Source: Rhizobium etli_C (GTDB lineage Bacteria > Pseudomonadota > Alphaproteobacteria > Rhizobiales > Rhizobiaceae). Taken from it: DNA of 64,000 nt. The notes under the pieces were generated by a model. That model did no database searches, was not told the DNA's origin, and saw only the letters and a program-made list of their open reading frames with translations. Made by a program: the position numbers and the translations under genes. The stretch lies in NCBI RefSeq assembly GCF_014198605.1, contig NZ_JACIHU010000004.1; one strand, given 5' to 3'. Each line of letters begins with the position of its first letter. Positions within the stretch are counted from its first letter, which is position 1. Below, in pieces: positions 16,064 through 23,991 of the stretch.

Positions 16064-18102
16064 ACGGACGAAAGCTGCCGGATGGCGGCGTTCTCTACGA
16101 CGATACGGATGAGAGCGAAGACGACATCGAGGTGGAAGGCGAGGTTTCCGCCGCCGCCCCCCTCGCGGCAGCGGTCGACTGGAACGCCGGCAGCCTCAAC
16201 GAGACCGGGCTCATCGGCGCAGAACTGATCGGCGAATTCGTCAAGCGGCTGCCGAATAGCCCCGGCGTCTACCGTATGTTCAATACCGAAGGCGACGTGC
16301 TTTATGTCGGCAAGGCGCGCAGTCTGAAGAAGCGTGTCGGCAATTACGCCGTGGGCCGCGTGCATTCCAACCGCATCGCGCAGATGGTGCGGCAGACGGC
16401 GAACATGGAATTCGTGACGACGCGCACGGAAACCGAAGCGCTGCTGCTGGAAGCGAATCTGATCAAACGCTTGCGGCCGCGCTTTAACGTGCTGCTGCGC
16501 GACGACAAGTCGTTTCCCTATATTCTGATCACGGGCGATCACCGGGCGCCGGCGATTTTCAAGCATCGCGGCGCCAGGGCGCGAAAGGGTGATTACTTCG
16601 GGCCCTTCGCTTCGGCCGGCGCGGTCGGGCGGACGATCAATTCGCTGCAGCGCGCCTTCCTGATCCGCACCTGCACCGACAGCGTCTTCGAAACGCGCAC
16701 GCGCCCCTGCCTGCTCTACCAGATCAAGCGCTGTTCCGGGCCTTGCACGCACGAGGTCAGCGACGAGGGCTACGCCGAACTGGTGCAGGAGGCGAAGGAC
16801 TTCCTGTCCGGCAAGAGCCAGAAGGTGAAATCGCACATGGCCGAAGCGATGAACCAGGCGGCCGAGGATCTCGACTTCGAGCGGGCGGCGATCTACCGCG
16901 ATCGCCTGGCGGCACTTTCGCATGTGCAGAGCCACCAGGGCATCAATCCTGCTGGAGTCGAGGAAGCCGACGTTTTCGCCATCCATCACGAAGGCGGCGT
17001 CTCCTGCATCCAGGTGTTCTTCTTCCGCACCGGCCAAAACTGGGGCAACCGTGCCTATTTCCCGAAGGCCGATCCGCAGCTTTCCAGCGCCGAAGTGCTG
17101 AATGCCTTTCTCGCGCAGTTCTATGACGACAAGCCGGTGCCGAAACAGATCATGCTGTCGGAGACAGTCGAGGAACTGGAGCTGCTCGCCGCAGCGCTCA
17201 GCGAAAAGGCCGGCCACAAGGTGTCGATCCTGGTGCCGCGGCGCGGCGAAAAGCGCGATCTCGTCGACCACGTCGTCGGCAATGCACGCGAGGCGCATGG
17301 GCGAAAACTGGCCGAGACGGCGTCGCAGTCACGGCTGCTCGAAGGTTTCAAGGACACCTTCGGGCTTGCCTATGCGCCGCAGCGCATCGAGATCTACGAC
17401 AACTCGCACATCATGGGCACCAATGCCGTCGGCGGCATGGTGGTGGCGGGGCCGGAAGGCTTCGTGAAGAACCAGTACCGCAAGTTCAACATCAAATCGA
17501 CCGACATCACCCCGGGCGACGACTTCGGCATGATGAAGGAGGTGATGACACGGCGGTTCTCGCGGCTGATCAAGGAGGAAGGCATTCCCGACCGGACGGC
17601 GCAGGCAACGGCAACCGACGCCGCCGACATGCCCTTCCCAGCCTGGCCCGATGTGATCCTGATCGACGGCGGCCAGGGGCAGATGACGGCGGTGCGCGCC
17701 ATTCTCGCCGAGCTCGGCATCACCGACAGCGTCATGGCGATCGGCATCGCCAAGGGTGTCGACCGCGATGCCGGGCGCGAACGCTTCTTTCCGCCGGGGC
17801 GGGAGAGCTTCACGCTGCCGCCGCGCGATCCGGTGCTCTACTTCATCCAGCGCATGCGCGACGAGGCGCATCGTTTCGCGATCGGCTCGCACCGGGCGCG
17901 GCGCAAGAAGGAAATGGTCAAGAACCCGCTCGACGAGATCGGCGGCATCGGCCCATCGCGCAAACGGGCGCTGCTGCAGCATTTCGGCACGGCGAAAGCG
18001 GTTTCGCGCGCCGCTCTTTCCGACCTGATGGCCGTAGAGGGCATCTCGGAAGCCGTCGCCAGGCAAGTTTACAACCATTTCCACGAGGACGCCGCGAAAT
18101 AA
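16060..18102 (+). CDS. uvrC: Excinuclease ABC subunit C
   Basis: Makes the two incisions of nucleotide excision repair. The 680-residue protein has a roughly 60-residue acidic N-terminal extension, then the GIY-YIG nuclease (SPGVYRMF, VLYVGKARSLKKRV), a UVR motif, the RNase H-like 3' incision domain (EIYDNSHIMG, DGGQGQM) and C-terminal helix-hairpin-helix motifs (IGGIGPSRKRALLQHFG). All parts are present. It overlaps the upstream SDR gene by 4 nt. Confidence 0.97.
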   Translation: MNGRKLPDGGVLYDDTDESEDDIEVEGEVSAAAPLAAAVDWNAGSLNETGLIGAELIGEFVKRLPNSPGVYRMFNTEGDVLYVGKARSLKKRVGNYAVGRVHSNRIAQMVRQTANMEFVTTRTETEALLLEANLIKRLRPRFNVLLRDDKSFPYILITGDHRAPAIFKHRGARARKGDYFGPFASAGAVGRTINSLQRAFLIRTCTDSVFETRTRPCLLYQIKRCSGPCTHEVSDEGYAELVQEAKDFLSGKSQKVKSHMAEAMNQAAEDLDFERAAIYRDRLAALSHVQSHQGINPAGVEEADVFAIHHEGGVSCIQVFFFRTGQNWGNRAYFPKADPQLSSAEVLNAFLAQFYDDKPVPKQIMLSETVEELELLAAALSEKAGHKVSILVPRRGEKRDLVDHVVGNAREAHGRKLAETASQSRLLEGFKDTFGLAYAPQRIEIYDNSHIMGTNAVGGMVVAGPEGFVKNQYRKFNIKSTDITPGDDFGMMKEVMTRRFSRLIKEEGIPDRTAQATATDAADMPFPAWPDVILIDGGQGQMTAVRAILAELGITDSVMAIGIAKGVDRDAGRERFFPPGRESFTLPPRDPVLYFIQRMRDEAHRFAIGSHRARRKKEMVKNPLDEIGGIGPSRKRALLQHFGTAKAVSRAALSDLMAVEGISEAVARQVYNHFHEDAAK

Positions 18103-18196
18103 CCGGCGGCCGTCGCAAATTCCACGCAAAGGCAGTGAAAAGACAGAAACAATGTTGACGGTCTGCGGTCAAAGCCGTCATCTACGGCATCGGCCC

Positions 18197-18218
18197 CGAA
18201 AATCGGAATCGATTTTTG
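18197..18218. repeat. 22-nt rhizobial palindrome, copy 2
   Basis: CGAAAATCG, GAAT, CGATTTTTG; reverse complement of the copy at 13518-13539 apart from two positions. It lies in the 165-nt gap between uvrC and pgsA and may affect transcription there. Confidence 0.65.
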
Positions 18219-18267
18219 GAAAGACGCGCGGCGCTGTTGCGGCGCATCAGTTCAGAGAAACGATCCC

Positions 18268-18858
18268 ATGGCATCGCGTGCGTATAGCCTTCCCAACCTT
18301 CTGACTTACGGCCGCATCCTCGCGGTGCCGCTGATCGTCCTCTGCTTCTTCATCGAAGGCAGATTGTCGATCAGCAATACGGCGCGCTGGGTGGCGCTGT
18401 GGATCTTCATCATCGCCTCGCTCACCGATTTCCTCGATGGTTACCTCGCCCGCATCTGGAACCAGACGTCGAATATCGGCCGCATGCTCGATCCGATCGC
18501 CGACAAGCTGCTGGTCGCCTCGATCCTTCTCCTGGTCGCGGCCGACCAGACCATCGCCGGCTGGTCGATCTGGGCGGCAATCACCATTCTCTGCCGCGAA
18601 ATCCTGGTGTCCGGCCTGCGTGAATATCTGGCGGCACTGAAGGTCAGCGTGCCGGTGACACGCATCGCCAAGTGGAAGACGACGCTGCAACTCGTCGCCA
18701 TCGCCTTCCTGCTGGCGGGACCTGCCGGCGACGAGATTTTCCCCTATACGACGCAGACCGGCATCGCGCTGTTGTGGATCGCCGCATTGCTGACCATCTA
18801 TACCGGCTATGATTATTTCCGCGCCGGGCTGAAACATATCGTGGATGACGAGGAATGA
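18268..18858 (+). CDS. pgsA: CDP-diacylglycerol-glycerol-3-phosphate 3-phosphatidyltransferase
   Basis: Makes phosphatidylglycerol phosphate, the committed step to phosphatidylglycerol. The 196-residue integral membrane protein carries the CDP-alcohol phosphatidyltransferase signature D-x2-DG-x2-AR-x8-G-x3-D-x3-D (from TDFLDGYLARIW to GRMLDPIADKL). N-terminal SLPNLLTYGRI is typical of PgsA. Its stop overlaps the moaD ATG by 4 nt, coupling lipid and molybdopterin genes in one operon, as is common in rhizobia. Confidence 0.95.
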   Translation: MASRAYSLPNLLTYGRILAVPLIVLCFFIEGRLSISNTARWVALWIFIIASLTDFLDGYLARIWNQTSNIGRMLDPIADKLLVASILLLVAADQTIAGWSIWAAITILCREILVSGLREYLAALKVSVPVTRIAKWKTTLQLVAIAFLLAGPAGDEIFPYTTQTGIALLWIAALLTIYTGYDYFRAGLKHIVDDEE

Positions 18859-19109
18859 CGCGACTTGTCTATTTCGCCTGGGTGCGCGAGCGCATCGGCA
18901 AGGGTGAGGAGGAAATCGACCTCCCCTCCTCCGTCGTCACCGTCGCCGATCTTCTGAATCATTTGAAGACGCTGGGCGAAGAATATCAGGCTGCACTTCA
19001 ATATCCCGAGGTGATCCGCGTGGCGCTCGACATGGAGCATGTCGAGCATGACGAGCCGATCGCGGGGGCGCAGGAGATCGGGATTTTTCCGCCGATGACG
19101 GGGGGGTGA
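18855..19109 (+). CDS. moaD: Molybdopterin synthase sulfur carrier subunit
   Basis: A ubiquitin-like protein of 84 residues that ends in the required Gly-Gly (FPPMTGG). MoeB-type activation makes the C-terminal thiocarboxylate that supplies sulfur to precursor Z through MoaE. It overlaps pgsA by 4 nt and is separated from moaE by 242 nt that contain a large inverted repeat. The molybdopterin product is used by enzymes such as the oxidoreductase at 10421-12559. Confidence 0.95.
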   Translation: MTRLVYFAWVRERIGKGEEEIDLPSSVVTVADLLNHLKTLGEEYQAALQYPEVIRVALDMEHVEHDEPIAGAQEIGIFPPMTGG

Positions 19110-19168
19110 AGTCCGGTCCGTCTGGGCTTTGGAAAGCTGACAATGGGTAGGACTGCGTCTTCCTCTAT

Positions 19169-19311
19169 CTCCCTCATTCCTGTGCTTGTCACAGGAATCC
19201 AGTGCGCCCAAGTCCTTAGGCGCGAGAGAAACGATATCCTAAAGGAAAGAGTTATTCAGCGCGCGGACGCGCGGTGGCTGGATTCCTGTGACAAGCACAG
19301 GAATGAGGGAG
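19169..19311. repeat. Inverted repeat pair with nested hairpins (mosaic element)
   Basis: Two 34-nt arms, 19169-19202 and 19278-19311, are exact reverse complements of each other. Each arm is itself a hairpin (ATTCCTGTG, CTTGT, CACAGGAAT). The 75-nt centre contains further GC-rich palindromic bits (CGCGCGGACGCGCGG). This modular structure resembles rhizobial intergenic mosaic elements. It splits moaD from moaE within what should be one operon. Confidence 0.85.
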
Positions 19312-19351
19312 GTTGGAGGCATGGCGCCTCACGGCAGCGGAGACGCTTGCA

Positions 19352-19813
19352 ATGACCATCACCCCCACCATCCGCGTGCAGCACGAAGATTTCGACCTTC
19401 AGGCCGAGGTAGACCTGCTCTCCAAGGGCAAACCCGGCGTCGGCGCCGTCGTCACCTTTTTCGGCCTCTGCCGCGATGAAGGCGGCACGCTCGCCGCTCT
19501 CGAACTCGAACATTACCCCGGCATGGCCGAGGCCGAGATGAGCCGCATCGGCGCACTCGCCATCGCCCGTTTCGGGCTGCTCGGGCTGACCGCCATCCAC
19601 CGTTTCGGCAAGATCGCCGTGGGCGAGAATATCGTGCTGGTCGTCGCGGCCGCGCCGCATCGGCAGGCGGCGTTCGATGGCGCCAACTTTGTCATGGATT
19701 TCCTGAAAACCGCGGCCCCTTTCTGGAAGAAGGAGCACGGCAAGGACGGCGCCGCCGGCGACTGGGTCGCGGCAAAGGATGCCGACGATGCAGCACGCGA
19801 CAAGTGGAAATAA
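19352..19813 (+). CDS. moaE: Molybdopterin synthase catalytic subunit
   Basis: The 153-residue large subunit that transfers sulfur from MoaD to cyclic pyranopterin monophosphate. Recognisable are GAVVTFFGLCRD, LELEHYPGMAE, IHRFGKIAVGE, and WKKEH with the catalytic Lys region near residue 125. Start ATG at 19352 (MTITPTIRVQHEDF) is preferred to an earlier in-frame ATG within the repeat at 19313. It converges with the permease gene. Confidence 0.95.
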   Translation: MTITPTIRVQHEDFDLQAEVDLLSKGKPGVGAVVTFFGLCRDEGGTLAALELEHYPGMAEAEMSRIGALAIARFGLLGLTAIHRFGKIAVGENIVLVVAAAPHRQAAFDGANFVMDFLKTAAPFWKKEHGKDGAAGDWVAAKDADDAARDKWK

Positions 19814-19816
19814 ATC

Positions 19817-19865
19817 AGCGCATTTCCTGATTATCCGAGCGACGGAAATGCGCTGCTCTTCTTGT
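19817..19865. terminator. Bidirectional terminator between moaE and the LivH-type gene
   Basis: An 11-bp perfect stem (AGCGCATTTCC at 19817-19827, GGAAATGCGCT at 19844-19854), followed on the plus side by a T-rich run (CTCTTCTTGTTTT) and on the minus side by GATTTATTT. It sits between two converging genes. Confidence 0.65.
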
Positions 19866-19914
19866 TTTACGCAATTCCGGACGCAAAACCGCTGCGCACT
19901 TTTGCTGGAATTGC

Positions 19915-20811
19915 TCAGAGCACCACACGCTCCCTGCGGCTCATGACCAGCAATAGGACGAGCAGCGAGAAGATGACGAGATCGCGCCAGACGAAGGGGC
20001 CGTAGGCGCCCCATAGGGTTTCGACGAAGGCAAGCCCGGCGGCGCCGCCGGCAGAGCGCAGTGGATCGGAATAGCCGCCGACCGCGGCGATCAGCAGCAC
20101 TTTCAATCCGAACATCAGGCCGGCGCCGAAATCCATCGAGCCGTAATAGAAGGTGGCGAGGATGCCGCAGATCGTGGCGACGAGGGCGGCCGCCGCATAG
20201 GCGACAAGGAAGACGCGGCTAGCGCTGGTACCGCAGAGCTCGGCGGCCAGCGGATCGTCGGTCACGGCACGCCAGATGCGGCCCCAGGCGGTGCGCCTGA
20301 GGATCAACGCACCCACCGCGACGATGGCCGCCATCAGCGCCGTGTCGATCAGCTGGATATAGGTGAGCGTCACCTTGAACGGCCCGTCGCTCCAGAAGAC
20401 CACCGTGTCGTTCAGAAACGGCGGCAGCCAGATCGCCCTTGTATCGGCGGCGAGCCGGGCGGTTTCCATCAGCACGATCATGATGCCGAGGGCGGCGACG
20501 ATCACCGTATTGGGCGATTTGCTGACCAGCGGCAGCATGATCGAACGGCCGATCCAGATGCCCGCCGCCAGCGAATAGGCGATCGCGGCACAGGCACCGA
20601 CAGCAAGAGCGGCCGGCAGCACCAGCCAGAAACGATTAAAGGCGAGCTCGGTGAAAAGCAGCAGGATCTGCCCGGAGAAGGCGAAGATCGCCCCATAGGT
20701 GATGTCGGCCCGCTTGGTGACGCCGAAGGCGACGGCATAACCGAAGGCGAGCGCGGCATAGAGGGCAGCAAGCGGAACCGCATTCGCCAGCTGCTGCAGA
20801 AGATAGGCCAT
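19915..20811 (-). CDS. LivH-type branched-chain amino acid ABC permease, orphan
   Basis: A hydrophobic protein of about 298 residues with eight or so membrane spans, belonging to the LivH branch of ABC permeases (ADITYGAIFAFSGQILLL; GRIWRAVTDDPLAAELCG; FGLKVLLIAAVGGYSDPL). The EAA-like cytoplasmic loop is GRIWRAVTDDPLAAELCG. No LivM, LivG, LivF or substrate-binding gene is adjacent. The ATG at 20811 has GGAG 8 nt upstream; a GTG at 20820 is the alternative. It is divergent from a CGNR gene and shares the inverted repeat at 20833-20872. Confidence 0.8.
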   Translation of the reverse strand: MAYLLQQLANAVPLAALYAALAFGYAVAFGVTKRADITYGAIFAFSGQILLLFTELAFNRFWLVLPAALAVGACAAIAYSLAAGIWIGRSIMLPLVSKSPNTVIVAALGIMIVLMETARLAADTRAIWLPPFLNDTVVFWSDGPFKVTLTYIQLIDTALMAAIVAVGALILRRTAWGRIWRAVTDDPLAAELCGTSASRVFLVAYAAAALVATICGILATFYYGSMDFGAGLMFGLKVLLIAAVGGYSDPLRSAGGAAGLAFVETLWGAYGPFVWRDLVIFSLLVLLLVMSRRERVVL

Positions 20812-20832
20812 TCCGGACACTCCGCGTCACCA

Positions 20833-20872
20833 AAATTATAACTGGTAAAACTCATTTCGCCAGTTATAATTT
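20833..20872. promoter_or_regulatory. Symmetric divergent promoter/operator
   Basis: Two 13-bp arms, AAATTATAACTGG (20833-20845) and CCAGTTATAATTT (20860-20872), are perfect inverted copies 14 nt apart, centres 27 nt apart. Each arm contains TATAAT pointing outwards, so the arms supply the -10 boxes of the permease gene and of the CGNR gene. The right TATAAT (20865-20870) is only 6 nt from the CGNR ATG, with no Shine-Dalgarno sequence, so that transcript may be leaderless. Confidence 0.65.
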
Positions 20873-20876
20873 CATA

Positions 20877-21422
20877 ATGAGCTTTTCCTGGACCCCTCAC
20901 CGCTTTGCCGGCGGCGCACTGGCGCTCGATGTCGCCAACAGCGTCGTTCTGCGCCACGATGCAGCACGGCGGATCGACCGCTTTGCCGTCAGCAATCAGA
21001 TGCGCGACTTTCCGCACGCTGCCGCCGAATTCTGCGCCGAACGCGCCCTCTTCGGCAATATCGCTCCGGTGGCTAAGGAAAACGAGGCGGATTTCATCGC
21101 GCTGCGGGAAGCGATCGACCGCTATTTCCGCGAGCGTATACTGACGGGCGGCGACGACCAATCGCTGGCAGCACTGCTGGAGTCGGTGGCAAAGGTGCTG
21201 CGCGAAGCAAACCCCGGCAGCGTGGCGGCGGCGACCGCCCATTCGGTGCTGCGGCTGATCGCCATGCCCGATCCGGAACGCATGAAGATCTGCGGCAATT
21301 GCGGCTGGCTGTTCATCGACCGCAGCAAGAACAGGAGCCGAGCCTGGTGCGACATGGCGGTCTGCGGCAACCGCGCCAAGGCGAACCGGCACTACCGCCG
21401 CAAGAAGGAGGAAATCCCATGA
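20877..21422 (+). CDS. ABATE/CGNR zinc-finger protein, putative regulator
   Basis: A 181-residue protein of the CGNR family: an N-terminal ABATE-like domain starting RFAGGALALDVANSV, and a C-terminal zinc finger with C-x2-C (ICGNCGW) and C-x4-C-GNR (WCDMAVCGNRAKANRHYRRKK). Such proteins are thought to bind DNA. It probably acts on the inverted repeat that ends 4 nt before its own ATG, giving self-control and control of the divergent permease. Its TGA overlaps the ATG of the lipoprotein gene. Confidence 0.88.
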   Translation: MSFSWTPHRFAGGALALDVANSVVLRHDAARRIDRFAVSNQMRDFPHAAAEFCAERALFGNIAPVAKENEADFIALREAIDRYFRERILTGGDDQSLAALLESVAKVLREANPGSVAAATAHSVLRLIAMPDPERMKICGNCGWLFIDRSKNRSRAWCDMAVCGNRAKANRHYRRKKEEIP

Positions 21423-21922
21423 GGAAACATCTGATCGTCACAGCGGCGGCAATCGGCCTCCTGCTGTCCGCCTGCCAGCGCCAGGCGGGAAACCTGGTCG
21501 AGGTCACCGGCCATCTTTTCGTCTTCAACTATCGGGTGGCGAGCGCCACCTATCTGCTGACGCTGAAGAAGACCGGTCCCATTCCCGACGGCTCGGTCAT
21601 CATCGCCGAATTCGAAAATCCTCAAGGCGGCGCGCCGCTGGTGTTGAACCAGAAAATCTACCCGATCGACGACAAGATCGCGCTGCAGAGCGAAAACCTG
21701 CACTGCGTGCGCAAGGACCGTCCCTATTCCGTCAGCATCCGGCTGGTCGACAAGGACGGCAAGGTGCTGCAGGAATTGAAGACGCAATTCCGCTCCGACC
21801 TCGACCAGACCGTGCTGCCGAGCAAGCCGCTCGTCATTGGTGCGTTTTATGACAAGAACCCGGAGGTCTTCAAGCCGGACGGCAGCGTCGATTTCTCGAA
21901 CACCGACAAATGCCCGGCATAG
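21419..21922 (+). CDS. Lipoprotein of unknown function coupled to the CGNR gene
   Basis: A 167-residue protein with a lipoprotein signal (MRKHLIVTAAAIGLLLSAC; lipobox LLSAC, Cys-19). The mature part begins QRQAGNLVEVTGHLFVFNYR and looks like an all-beta domain; it has a second Cys near residue 97 and one near the C terminus that could pair. It is too small to be a Liv-type binding protein. Start is fixed by the ATGA overlap with the CGNR gene. I do not recognise the family. Confidence 0.8.
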   Translation: MRKHLIVTAAAIGLLLSACQRQAGNLVEVTGHLFVFNYRVASATYLLTLKKTGPIPDGSVIIAEFENPQGGAPLVLNQKIYPIDDKIALQSENLHCVRKDRPYSVSIRLVDKDGKVLQELKTQFRSDLDQTVLPSKPLVIGAFYDKNPEVFKPDGSVDFSNTDKCPA

Positions 21923-21933
21923 GACCGGAATAG

Positions 21934-21960
21934 AAAAAGCCGGAGCGAGGCCCCGGCTTT
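21934..21960. terminator. Bidirectional hairpin terminator between lipoprotein gene and ndk
   Basis: AAAGCCGG and CCGGCTTT arms enclose a short partly paired loop, with AAAAA on the left and CTTTCG on the right. It lies between convergent genes and can serve both. Confidence 0.7.
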
Positions 21961-22005
21961 CGAGAGTCAATTCAAGGCGTTGCCAGCCAATGCCGAAGCG
22001 TGGCC

Positions 22006-22428
<423 letters not shown>

Positions 22429-22509
22429 AGTCAAATCCTCTGTTTTCTCGGGAAAAGTGGGCGGTCTTTACCCGCCCCAACGCCCGAAAACAAGAGGCCA
22501 GAGGCAATT

Positions 22510-23200
22510 TCACGCCGCCGTCACAGTCCGGCCGCGGCTTTCATGAAGATCGAGGCAGTGTTCGAACCAGACCATGACTGGATCGTCGGCGGCCAGCATG
22601 GCAAGGCCGGTGCAGACGCGCAGCCATTGCAGCGCGCCGAACACGATATAGTCGGCAAAGAGCGGCGTCTCACCGCCGATGAAGGGCTGGAACTTCAGCA
22701 TGTGCCGGAGCGGCTCCAGCTTGCCGCCGAAGGCGGCTTTCTCCGCCTCGCTTTCAGCGGCAATGACGTCAAACGATTTGCCAAGACGAGCCTCGCGGCT
22801 TTCGCGGAAATAGGCCTTGTCCCCCTCGTCGAGGATCGCATGGATGTCGAGAAGCCCGATCCGCATGATCGCCGGATGGATGATCATCTGCGAATAGCCC
22901 TCCACCATGCGCGACAGCGCCTTGCCGCCCTCGCCGTTGAAGAGCGACGGCCGCTCCGGATAGGCCTCCTCCAGATAGAGAGCGATGGCGAAACTGTCGG
23001 GGATCAGCCGGCCGTTGTTCGTCGAGGACGGGCAAGGTCGGCGAGACACCGCCGCCGATTTCGCGGATGCGGGCGTAGGTCGTCGGAATCTCTTCGAAAT
23101 CGAGCCCCTTATGCGCCAGCGCCATTACCGCCTTCCAGCAATGGGGCGAAAAAAAGCGCCGCTCATCGGCGCCACAGAGGGAATAGAGAGCTCTGGTCAT
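22510..23200 (-). pseudogene. GST-fold gene split by a one-base frameshift
   Basis: Residues from 23200 down read as a glutathione S-transferase N domain (CGADERRFFSPHCWKAVMAL, FEEIPTTYARI, SPTLPVLD) and then lose the frame near 23016-23021. The sister frame continues NGRLIPDSFAIALYLEEAYP and the complete helical C domain to the stop at 22510. The total of 691 nt is 1 nt over a whole number of codons, so removing one base (for example an A in GAACAAC, minus strand) restores a 229-residue GST. It is either a young pseudogene or a sequencing error. Confidence 0.85.
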
Positions 23201-23339
23201 GACAGTCCTTTCGAGATCGCAACTCCCTGCATTCGACGACAGAACGCGCCTGCGATCAAATCAGGAAATTTCATGGCGTCATCACTGCGATTTCTGCGGA
23301 AGCAAGCTAGATTGCCCTTCCCGAGGACAGGAGGAGCGC

Positions 23340-23849
23340 ATGCTCAGGCAATACAGGATGTTCGCCGCCTATAATCGCTGGGCCAATGCCCAGGTCTATG
23401 CGGCGGCGGCCGAACTCAGCGATGCGGAATTCCGCAGCGACCGCGGCGCCTTCTTCGGCTCGCTGCATCGAACTCTCAACCACCTGCTCGTTGCCGACCG
23501 AATTTGGATGAAGCGCTTCACAGGCACCGGCGAGGCGCCGACGAGCCTCGATGCCGTGCTTTTCGAGGCGTTCGATGCACTTGCCGTTGCACGCAAGACA
23601 GAGGACGAGCGGATCATCGCCTGGACGGGCACGCTGGACGAAACAAGCCTTGCGGCCAACTTCACCTACTCGCCGGTGACCCAACCGATCGTGATGACCC
23701 AGCCGCTGTGGACCGCGCTCTCGCATCTCTTCAACCACCAGACCCACCATCGCGGCCAGTGCCACATGACGCTGACGGCGCTCGGCAAGCCGAGCCTCGG
23801 GCTCGACCTGATCTATTTCCTGCGCAGCGAGGGCCGCGAGTGGATGTGA
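23340..23849 (+). CDS. DinB-family metalloprotein
   Basis: A 169-residue four-helix-bundle protein of the DinB/YfiT superfamily. It starts MLRQYRMFAAYNRWANAQVY, has LNHLLVADRIWMKRF with the first metal His, and HQTHHRGQ with the other two. Members use a metal and a small thiol for transferase-type chemistry, but no substrate can be named. The ATG at 23340 has GGAGGAG a few bases upstream. It is divergent from the frameshifted GST gene. Confidence 0.85.
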   Translation: MLRQYRMFAAYNRWANAQVYAAAAELSDAEFRSDRGAFFGSLHRTLNHLLVADRIWMKRFTGTGEAPTSLDAVLFEAFDALAVARKTEDERIIAWTGTLDETSLAANFTYSPVTQPIVMTQPLWTALSHLFNHQTHHRGQCHMTLTALGKPSLGLDLIYFLRSEGREWM

Positions 23850-23991
23850 GCGTCTCCGCATCAACAGAGCATTAACCGCCTTTACCGGTTGCGCCTGGAA
23901 TCCAGCGCTTCCCATCCAGATATTCAGCCTCTCTTAAAAGCTTGCGGGCATAGCGGAATGACGGAAAAGGCCGGGGCCGCGAGGAATCGTC

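Noticed and set aside
18841..19813. Frameshift or lost gene between moaD and moaE
   Set aside because: Both proteins are complete; the gap is explained by the inverted repeat.
22769..23200. Two separate short genes in the GST region
   Set aside because: Each covers only half of one GST fold and they overlap at the point where one base restores a single frame.
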